From: Patiria pectinifera
Taxonomy: Eukaryota; Echinodermata; Asteroidea; Valvatida; Asterinidae
Assembly (NCBI GenBank): GCA_029964075.1
Contig: CM057142.1
Location: 37,574,392-37,638,391 of the forward strand
DNA length: 64,000 nt
Direction: 5' to 3'
Below, piece by piece: positions 54,350 through 64,000 of this stretch. Numbering within the stretch: position 1 is the first letter of the stretch; each line of letters begins with the position of its first letter. A model generated the notes under the pieces. It worked only from the letters and a program-made list of their open reading frames with translations, did no database searches and was not told the DNA's origin. Both the position numbers and the translations under genes were made by a program.

Positions 54350-57300
54350 CTGTGGAAAAGAAAAAGATTCTTATTTTCATAGGCAAACACTATTGGCTTG
54401 GAAATTTACAGGATCCTCAAAACTCCACCACTGTGCATATAAACTGACTGCAATTTATCGACTTGTGATGGACTAGACTACATCCCTGCACCAAAATATA
54501 CTTGATTTTTTTTTTTTCAAATGAGAAGTTTTCAAGACAATGTAGTAAATTCATTTAATTATCCACTTCATCTGTTGGCAATGTTACCAACTTTGCAAAA
54601 ACATATATGAACAACTTAATTGCGTTTCCATTGAGCAACCTGTAATTATAAACAGCTAAAATAATTGTAACAAATTCATATTTTGAATAAATGGCAAATA
54701 TCTGACTTCTTTTTAGTCTACCCATCGTGAATGCACTGGTTTCATTTCATGGTTAGAATTTCATTTCACAAGGAATTAAATAAACATAAAGACTGGAAGA
54801 GACAAGTGTTATTTAAGCTTCAATTTGTAACACATGGGTGATTAACACGTGAAGTGGAGCACCTGATTAAAAAAAGACATATTTTTGGCAAATGCGGACA
54901 TAGAGAAACAGTCTAGAATTCACTGCAGACCTATTACTTAGTCTTATCTGTTCTCAAATTGAAAAGATTAAAGTTCGATGAATCTCCCAGTGTCAGCACA
55001 TCAAATATTTGCAATAGCAGCATTTGAATAAAAGGTAACCATGACGACTGCATGTGTGCTCGGCAATTACAATGACACGCTTTCGGCACATGCTCTTTTA
55101 TGCAATGCAAAATGAATGTACGTAAATTCCTTTTTGAATGTGGAGGTTTGAGTCATAATGTTAATGTTGCACACGCTAATCAAATTATGATGCCAGACAC
55201 AGAGCCGTTTAATCTATGGCATGCTGACAATGTCTAGGGTACAAAATAATACACAGTGATTGCCTTGGTTTTGTTTCCCAGTCCCACACTTTATTATTAA
55301 AGATAATTTGAGGGAATTGTTTATTACCTTACAAACTGAAACTCGTCTGTATTACAATTTTACTTTTCCATTTACCAATTTAAATAGAGAATAGACTTTT
55401 ATTTTTAGTGTTTTATATAACCTTTACTTGACAATCTTTTTGGATAAAAACAAATATATTTTTGCAGGGGGCACAAGTCAAGTAAAGAGCACTCTAGTCT
55501 AATTGTTTTGGGTTTAAGCTTCACTTTTTTTGGGGGGGGGGAATTTTGAAGATTAGAGATTCTTCCTAGAAAACTACAGGGTTCGAGCTCAAAATATGGT
55601 GATCATTATACACGGTTTATAAAAAGGCTATCAAAAAATAATGCGTCAGTACATGTATACATTTGAGTTATTAAAGAGTAATTATATTAAGCATACAATT
55701 ATTTACTTTTCACATTTCAGCGATTTATACTGTACAAAATATGCAGGGGGTCATCTTAAATTGGCTTCAAAAATGCATAATATTTCTTAAAGAAATCCAG
55801 CATTGACTCTGAAATAAAAAAAATAGCGAAATATGATGCTGATGCTGCATGTAAATGTACAGGCATTTTACATGGGTTTAGAAAAAAACTTCTAATTTGA
55901 TTATTTCGAATTTGATTATTTTGAGTACAAAAAATATATGTCATTATGTGAACAGATTATCAGAACAATGTGGCTATTCGTTATCTTGAAAAATATGCCT
56001 GAAGCTCATTTAATCCAATTTTGTGAAAGAATCTGTTTTAAACAAAATTTAATATTTAACCAAAGAACCATTGAGGACTTGTGATAGTGAAAAAAAACCC
56101 ACATATTAACCAAAACACCGTCAGTAGTTAACTTGTTTATTTTTTCTTAAAAGTTATGTGCCTATACAGCTGTGAAATTGTTGTCATTTTCATGCTTTGA
56201 TTAATTTCATTGCAGAAATTCATTTCCATATATGATGAACTTGTCTTCATTTCATCCTGTGTGGAAGCAACATCACCAATTGTTCTTTATTCTAGTGGTG
56301 CAATCGATTTCAGTTGCAATGTCCTAAGATCCATATCAAGATTTTAGTGGATACTGGTGCCATGTAATTGTTCAAATGGCAGACAGTTATCATAAGTACT
56401 CATACATTATGTACATGTACCATTGACTTTTTGCATACTCTGTGTACATTGCTCTATGTAAAATTCAATGCTGGGTTCAGAACAATTAGGCCTGCAGTTT
56501 AAACTCCAGCAACTTGAACTCAATGAGGAAATAGATGAGCGCTTCATGTAGAAATTGACTTATGCCCGGCACTGTGTACATACATGTTTTGTTAAATGTT
56601 CATTTCAGACAAATTAAACTTTGAACCCCAGACAGTATGAATTAGAAGCGCACTTACTGTACTTTATTGTAATTTCTATTCTACATGGGCCAATACGTGT
56701 AATGATTTACCCAAGGTTTTATTCACATGTAACTTTTTAACAGCAAATTGGCATCACACATGAAAAAAATGTGCATTTTGTTCGTATAACAATACTGGAG
56801 CAATAATGGCAATATGTATACCCCCGGGAGGTTAAGGCAGTATTTTATAATTAACTTAAATTTAATTACGCATTCCAATTGTTTTTACCATTACAACTCT
56901 GGAATGTTTTTTAAAGGCTAAGTGGTGAATTCACCTATCGCCGTTTGCAAGTTAGCCACGTCCCTTAGACAACCCTGGCATTGTGTACGTTTACTTTTGC
57001 TTGTCTCAGAGTTTGCGCGTTCCGCGTCCATTTGTATATCATGTTATTGGGCACTTTTTCACAAGCTGCGTTGACGCGATTCTACCTCGATAGCTCAATA
57101 AAACTTGCAAACTATTCCCAATCATTGTGGAGGGCATTGCACAGGACACCTCACTTGTCATTTTTTTGTTGGTGTGACAAGTGAACTGAATGGGAAATAA
57201 CCGTAATTCAGTTTTTAAAAAATGAAGGATAATTTAAAAAATTTGATTTTGAAATTTTTCCCACCATTAGTATTGTGAATCACTGGAATTAAAGGGTTCA

Positions 57301-58153
57301 TTCGATGAATTTTTCTTTAAGTCACTTTAATTTGCACAACTTTGCACTCCTCTTACATGTACAATGTATGAAAACTATTTGACATCAGTTTGTGGTTAAT
57401 TTGATTGAAAAGTGCACTTCTTTTAACATTAAAACATTTTCCATGCTTTTTCGGACAACTGAGGGTGCTGTTGCTGTGATGTCATTTCAGGAAGACACTG
57501 TTCAGTTTACGGGTTTTCTGATCAAATTGTGAACCCGAAATTTGCTAATTGAAAACATTTTTGAGAAAGGGTTGCTCATTGGCTTACTGTCATGTACTTA
57601 CACAACAACAAATCAATAAAGAAAAGAAGATTAATGACAGCAAAATATCCAAAATTCTAGCAACTTTTTGTGCTGAAATAGCTGTGACATTGAGGTTTCT
57701 GCCCGGAATGATGTCACAGTTTTGCTCATGAATAGGGAAATCAGCATTAGCATAAAAAAAACAAAAAGGCATGAAAACTCCCTTCAAAATGGCACAACGA
57801 AAATTAAAAATGAGGTTATATGGGACACGAAGGTGCATTTTCCAGGATAGCATTAAACAAATCACACTGCACGGACCCTTTAAGTATGAGATTTTCCCCT
57901 TAGTGTCATCTCCCCAATCCCACCTCCCTACCCTGTGCCCACCAACCCCCTGCCAACTCACCGGACACACCCCGCAGGGGACCCTCATGATCCCAGCAGG
58001 CTCAGTCAATGGTCGGATAGCTCGGTACAATTTGACTTGCCCTGGTGTGCCAGACGATGTGGACCCTGCCCGTAGTGAAACTGTCATCTCCACCTTGCCA
58101 TCATAGATGAGGGTGTTCAGGATGGTTTCAATGTCTTCAACAGCCAGTTCAAC
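54272..58153 (-). CDS. POLR3F: RNA polymerase III subunit RPC6/RPC39, partial (last two exons)
   Basis: RPC6 is part of the Pol III-specific RPC3-RPC6-RPC7 subcomplex, which works in promoter opening and TFIIIB contact in the nucleus. Only the C-terminal 89 residues are here, in two exons separated by a 3.6 kb intron. They contain EDIETILNTLIYDGKVEM, nearly identical to animal RPC6. They also contain four cysteines spaced C-x2-C-x5-C-x10-C, the set that binds a [4Fe-4S] cluster in human RPC6. About 225 upstream residues are missing. I scanned 58154-64000 on this strand and found no further exon, so they probably lie beyond the window edge. Confidence 0.93.
54350..57961 (-). other. POLR3F: POLR3F last intron: nothing recognised
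   Basis: 3.6 kb of AT-rich DNA with simple repeats only. It separates the cysteines of the predicted iron-sulphur site onto two exons. Confidence 0.6.
57962..58153 (-). CDS. POLR3F: POLR3F penultimate exon
   Basis: 64 residues from VELAVEDIETILNTLIYDGK through KLYRAIRPLTEPAGIMRVPC to GVCP. It covers the last winged-helix/linker segment and the first two cluster cysteines. Acceptor CATTGCAG, donor GTGAGT, both phase 0. The middle (SLRAGSTSSGTPGQ) is the variable loop of the family. Confidence 0.94.
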
Positions 58154-59040
58154 CTGCAATGGTCAGAACAAATGCTTCATCAAATAAACTTATTTGACTG
58201 ACTAGAAACAAACGCCATTTCTCTTTTTTTTTACCCAATTTCTAATGTAACACAGTCAAATTGTTGTAAAACGTGCGTTGCATTTCAAAACTTTATTTTA
58301 ATGCTGCTTGAAGAAAAACACTCTTAAATCCTTGAACAAATTTACCTTTTCCTAAAAAGAGAAAAAGTAGATACTGACATGAAATTTAATCCCATCTGTT
58401 AAACTGCATGGTAAAGAGAAAAGAGCATTATCACACAACTTTCTCCTCATCTACATAAACTCTAAGAATGAATTTATTCATCCCAATTCCCTACATGTAA
58501 TATGTCATGTAATGCACATGTACATGTACATGTATGTTCTTTGCAATAAGAAAATATATGTAATATGAATGTGTTCTACTTGAACTCTTTTGGAAGGCAT
58601 CCATGTACATCTATTTGCTTAAATGCATGGGAAGGCCTTAACGAGGAAAACAGTCAATACATGTTCACGATGGCCCCCAGGGGTATAATAAAAATATGCC
58701 AAACGTGTTGTTTTGACAAAGCAGTCTGGCAGCAAAATCTTAAATAATATTTAACAATAAATCAATAACATTTTATAATAAATCACAGATTCTATGAGGC
58801 TCAGCCAGTCCTTCAAATGTGACAAAAGTAGGCGGCCGTGGAAGCTGTCAGACTTATTGATGCCTTTGGGGCAGATAGTCACGACTAGACACTACATGTA
58901 GGTCAAGGTACTTAAAGTGAAAAGTAGGTCAATTAGGTCAATTAGGTGAGTGTATTCTTCACGCCATCCCTTGAGTACATCCTTGCTCTATGTTCCAGCT
59001 GTTGTCCTTGGCCTGAAATTTCTAAAATTCTGCACTGATC

Positions 59041-59502
59041 AAGGAGGGGAAGTGTGGCCTAGCGGTTGAAATTCGTGACTCATGATCAGAGGGTCAGGGG
59101 TTCAAACCATGACTCATGATCAGAGGGTCAGGGGTTCAAACCATGCGTTGTGTCCTTGGGCAAGCCACTTCATCCCCACTTGCCTCTCACCACCCAGGAT
59201 TTTAAATGGGTACCGGCATTAGCTGGGGAGTAACCTGCGATGGACTGGCATCCCATCCAGGGGAATAGAAATATCCTCAGTCTGCTGGCCATATGTTGTG
59301 TCCTTGGGCAAGCCACTTCATCCCCACTTGCCTCTCTCCACCCAGGAGTATAAATGGGTACCGGCATTAGCTGGGGAGTAACCTGCGATGGACTGGCATC
59401 CCATCCAGGGGAATAGAAATATTCTCAGTCGTTTCCTGCCATTGAAAACGGAGATAAACGTTGGCCTGATGGGCCAAATGGCTCGTGACAGACTTTACTT
59501 AC
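59041..59502 (+). repeat. Composite SINE with internal tandem duplications
   Basis: A tRNA-like head (GTGTGGCCTAGCGGTTGAA, B box GGGTTCAAACC) contains a 35-base direct duplication (GACTCATGATCAGAGGGTCA from 59077 and 59110). The central domain TGTCCTTGGGCAAGCCACTT is present twice (from 59151 and 59300), each followed by AAATGGGTACCGGCATTAGC. Same domain as the SINE at 3555-3840. Confidence 0.65.
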
Positions 59503-62500
59503 AAGGAGGGGAAAAAAATGCTTTTTGTATTCTTTTCTCAATTTCACACTGAAAAAAAAATAGACTCTGTTTTTAAATTGCTATTTTTCTAGCAATACAA
59601 AAGTAGTTCAGTTCTGAATAAGACATCAAACAAACAAGCTGCCCAAGCTTATCGGGACTTATGAAATGATTTCTTAACAATTTTCTAATTATTTGCAGCC
59701 CATCAATATATTCAGGTACCGGTATATCTTTTTTGCGTCTTTTTGGGGGCGCAAAGGCAACCAAAATAAAAGCGTATTTTCAGAGGGTTGGAGATGTCCA
59801 CATCAGAAAAAAAAGGTGTTTCTGTTGAAATAAAACATACAAATGGAACATTTGTTCGAAGAAACACATCAGATACACGTGCTGAAGAAGGCAGGCACCA
59901 GTACAGCAGCCAGTATCATGTGCATGCCATTTTAACCACATTATTAAATAGCGTACCTTGATTCTTTTCAACCATTCGTATTTCAAGGGACATACATGTA
60001 CATGCAGTGCAGAAGAGAATGGTATGCTGAAAATTGGCATCACCTGACCACCATGTCAAATTGTGTATTACATGTATGTACAACTGTGATTTGGTCTATA
60101 CCATAACATACCTGGACATGTCTGTATGTCAAATAATACAGACGTGACATACACAAACATTTCTGACACGTGTGATACGGGCTCGAATCCTTGTGAAGCA
60201 TGTCAAGTATCAATGCTACTTTAATTAAGTTCATACAAGTACATGTACATGTATGTACCATCTGTCATTTTCATCCTTATGGTCGGTAGCACATATCCAG
60301 GTTTTTGGTCCTGGGAGGAAGAAGCCAAAACTGGTAAATTTTCTGAAGAAAAAAAACTGGTCCTAATTTTGCTGTCCGTTCCTTTAGTTGTGGTTGTGAG
60401 GTGCTGGAGGGCAAGTCCTGCCCCCCCCCACTGGATTTGTCACTGTAATTTTTCAATTCAACCTACTGTAAGTCAATGTACAGCCTCAAATAAACTTAAG
60501 TCAAAGGTCACACAGGAACTTGCAATAATGAAAACGACAAGTCATACTTTTCCTAATGAAAAGTGAGCTCACATTTTATTTGCAAATATGGATTTAAAAT
60601 TAAAATCCAAAAAGTTTGTAAGCAGAAGGGTCAATAAGGTATGAGAGCTAGGAAATACGACTAGGCAATGAGGCAAGGGAACTATAAAGCATGGTAGAGG
60701 GCAAGCAACGGAATTATCTTTGCCTGCGTTACGGCTATAGAGCAAGCAAAATGTTGTCTAATCATTTGACGAATGAATTTCGAGGCAGTGTTACTAAGTG
60801 TAAAAAGGGCGTGTCATATTTGCATAGGAAAGAATGTGCATATAACCGAGGCGATGGTGTGGTGGGATCATTCTAAGCTTGCGACGTCAGTTCAGTCAAG
60901 AGCAATTTTAGAATGGTTCAGCTTTAAAAATAGCTATGTAAAAGTTACAAATGTTTTGATTTGCTGGCAGCCACAATTTTTGCTCATGGAGTTTGATCTC
61001 TGGTTTTTTATCCATTAGGTTTGTTTGAGGAATGTGTTACTGTGTTTAATGAATTAAATTGCATTAATATTATTTGTAATGAAACAATTAAAGAGCCAGC
61101 TCCAACTGGTTGACTGCCCCTTGGCAAGCTGTACCCTATACTATATGGTGTATATTATTTGATGTTGTGACCATAGGAAAGGAGGAATCATTAGAATAGA
61201 TCAGCAGTTGGCGACCCATATTTATGTAAACTGACATTGTTCATGAGATCAATATCATTTTTCATTTTTCCAAATATCAGCAGTTGTACAAAATAGTATT
61301 AAAAACATTTTTTTGTTTCAAAATTGACAGGATTTCACTTTAAATGTGAATTTATGTTTCATTAACAGGTTTCCAATGTCAGACTGCAAAAAGTGGCAAG
61401 CACACACTGCTTCAATCAATAAAACATATGGCTTGTGCGGTGAACAAACATGCCAAAGAGTGAATTATCTTCAAAGAAATTTTATTCAAAGAAATTCACA
61501 GTTTGCCACGAACAGTTGCATACAAGAGGTAAGATAGGCTTTTCAAAATTGCAAGGTTGAATTCCTACATAACCCATACAGTGCCATTGCTTGCATGCCG
61601 ACCCATACAAAAAGCTGGGTAGATACAGCAACCATCATTGTTAACAGAAAACATGTTCTGAATGAAGTCATCCACTTCCAACAAAAAGATAAATCTCAAC
61701 AGTCCTTTCCTTGTGTAAAGTGACAACTTGGCAAGGCCAACAAGCAGGTTTCGACTTTGCAACTTTTCGCATATGATGGATTGGGAGTGAAGCACAATTT
61801 TAGTCTCCAGAGGCAGTTTTACTTTTTCTGTACAATGTATCGCAGGAAAAAGATCATCCTGCTAGCATAAGGCATTGGATGAGATTCAACCTTCCTGCAG
61901 CTGCTATCGATTGTGTCTTCGTCGAGTCAATATGCCATTCAGTTGATCAATATTGCATGCCATGCACACATGTTAACGTAAGCCCACGAGTTTAGGTTTG
62001 CTCGCTTCACTTCATTCAGACAAAATGGAAATAGCACTCAGTGCTATATTTGGAACTGACAGTTTTCAACATGTATATATTAATGTGCCTTTATGAAAAA
62101 AAAACCAACCCAAAACACCACAAAAACAAACAAAAACAAACTAACCCAAAACCACCCCCCCCCCAAAAATGTAATAATACAACAAAACAAAACATGATAA
62201 TAATAGCAGAAAATTTATAAGTTGCAATTATATCTAAAAGCCATTCAAAGGTGCCTTTAATCTGGTAGATGGTAGTGGAAAAGGAAAAAAATACCTCTGG
62301 AAAATCCAATAAAAATGTAAGTCTCCGGTATAGGATTATTAGCTTTTTACTTATTTCCCATAATAACACCACTCAAAATTCAAAGAAGAATGTTCTCACC
62401 TAACCTTTCAAGTTTCATCTCAGTGGATATTACACGTTTCGAGAAGACAGTGTAAAACCATGCCCAACCTTTAATTTGTTCATGAAGCACAGTGTCATCA

Positions 62501-64000
62501 CTGGAACTCTATATTTCCAAAAATCAGAAATCGGTCAATTGACTGATTGTTGAAAATGTCAGGTCCACATGTTGTACATTTCTTGATCGCTTCATTCAAA
62601 ATGACAGCCATGCAGTCGACAAAAAAAACCTTACAGGGGGTTTAGTGCAATTAAGTGCGATCTTTAATCCAAGTAAGATTTTAGGTAGGCTACTTTTGGA
62701 ATAAATGCAAACGATCCTTCATGACTTCAATATCAAAATGGAGATACATGTATAGGCCTATCTTCTTATCAGGTTACAGTATTAATTACAGAGCACATTC
62801 GTGATCTTCAAAGACAGCCTTTTCACTCTTTGATCAAGTTTGATGCATAATACATATCACAAAAGCAGCACTTGAATCAGATGGGAGGGACCGGGGCGCA
62901 ACTGATATTCAGGAAACAAACCCTGCAAACAAATCTATTTCACAGGTGACAGGCCCATGTTGATGTGCCAATAACTTACAAACTTGTATAAAAAAAACCT
63001 GCATGTTCAATTAAGTAATTCTATTTTAAAAAGAGACAGTTCAAGACAAGAAATCAGTTTCTGAAACTGGAATTTTAAGTCAGAAGAGAAATAGGCAAAG
63101 CAAAAACAAATTACAATGACAATTACCAGCACTTTAATTTGGCTGAAGAAATTCACTGTAAATGTTACAGAAGTGAATGTAGTGGTACGCTGCACTGCCT
63201 GTGACAGAACAAAACTAACACTTCTCCAAACAAACAGGAATTGTGACCTAACTGACCTTACAATGACCCTAACTGGGAATTCTAATATGTTCTGTTCAAC
63301 ATGTGTGTCACTGAACTTGGCATGTACAGTACATGTAAATGTGTGGAATGCAGCCAACAAACACCAAGGCAATGCATGTGGATGTGAGTAATATATATCA
63401 CTTGGGTAATGACAGGCCTACATGAATGAATCAAGAAATAACATGTACACAAGTTTTTATTTAACCCTATCATCATGTACGTCCTGCAATACATCTGCTG
63501 CATATTAAATTACAAAAAAAAACAACTATAAAAACAATGTTTGAATAGTTTTGCATGTACACGTACTATATAATTTATGACAGCAGAGATTTACACTAAA
63601 TGCATGAAAGTCCACTAGAAGCAGGTTTTTTTTTAAGGATTCAGATCTGCACCAGACAGCATCATACCATTAAGTGCATGTACATGGAGCTTGATGTTCA
63701 ATTCTCAAGCACAAAATGTGCCGTGGGTTAATGGACAGTGTTGGGTTTTGGTCCAGGAATTATGGATTTTTATAGTGTACATGTATTTAAAGTTCAAGGT
63801 TATATTACGCATTCTCCAACAGTAAATTCCCCCATATTGTGCACACGTGTATGTACCGGTTCATGTACATGTACATGTACAGTGGGTATCTTTTAATGTG
63901 GACATTCTGGAGCGCAGTGGATATTCCTGCCTTCTTGTTTGATCTCGCAATGTGTCACACACAGAGTGTCCATGTCAAAAATGTCCATTATAATTCAAGC
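59503..64000. other. No gene seen; TACATG-rich simple repeats
   Basis: Probably POLR3F intron or upstream flank. Alternating TACATG runs at 60237-60252 and 63860-63882 (also 58516-58535 to the left), C/A runs near 62100-62165. No RPC6 exon or other coding segment recognised. Confidence 0.5.

Noticed and set aside
57590..57961. Extension of the POLR3F frame past its exon
   Set aside because: A GTGAGT donor follows GVCP, and the true continuation (VFNQCYDGG) is found at 54349; the extension is intron read-through.
59573..59764. Short minus-strand frame with KKRRKK-like basic start as a missing POLR3F exon
   Set aside because: Does not match RPC6 and lacks correct phase and splice sites.
62091..62372. 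93-residue hydrophobic minus-strand frame
   Set aside because: Produced by A/C-rich low-complexity DNA (poly-CCAAAA) read in reverse; not a membrane protein.
1..64000. CRISPR arrays, operons, bacterial promoters or ribosome binding sites
   Set aside because: The window is eukaryotic with spliced genes; no regularly spaced repeat array or operon-like packing is present.

Overview
The window is eukaryotic nuclear DNA from an animal. It carries genes split into short exons (78 to 283 coding bases) with GT/AG introns, a very AT-rich background and many non-autonomous mobile elements. I favour an echinoderm or another non-chordate deuterostome. The phosphagen kinase looks like a creatine kinase but has an arginine-kinase-length specificity loop, a combination known from sea cucumbers. 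The species is an inference; the gene families are not in doubt.

Layout. (1) 1-1332: upstream flank with one SINE-like repeat. (2) 1333-27743, plus strand: a complete pyruvate carboxylase gene, 18 coding exons, 1230 residues, with biotin carboxylase, carboxyltransferase, tetramerization and biotinyl domains in order and all key residues kept. Its introns hold many MITE-like elements, a SINE and a tRNA-like sequence. (3) 27744-37328: 9.6 kb between two convergent genes, with no recognised protein gene. It contains a long fold-back hairpin and several local duplications. (4) 37329-44250, minus strand: a complete creatine-kinase-superfamily gene, 7 coding exons, 371 residues, probably an arginine kinase. 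Its 5' untranslated exon is not located. (5) 44251-54271: mostly mobile-element DNA, including a 1.05 kb long-TIR element and, beside it, a 297 bp element built from an 11-bp motif in both orientations. There is also a frameshifted coding relic and one candidate first exon with a promoter near 51.5-51.75 kb. (6) 54272-58153, minus strand: the last two coding exons of RNA polymerase III subunit RPC6 (POLR3F). The upstream exons were not found and probably lie beyond 64000. (7) 58154-64000: POLR3F intron or upstream sequence with a composite SINE and TACATG-rich simple repeats.

The three genes are not a functional unit. Pyruvate carboxylase makes oxaloacetate in mitochondria, the kinase buffers ATP through a phosphagen, and RPC6 acts in Pol III transcription. 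All exon boundaries were set by hand from reading frame, phase and GT/AG sites. The phases close exactly through both complete genes (3693 and 1116 coding bases).
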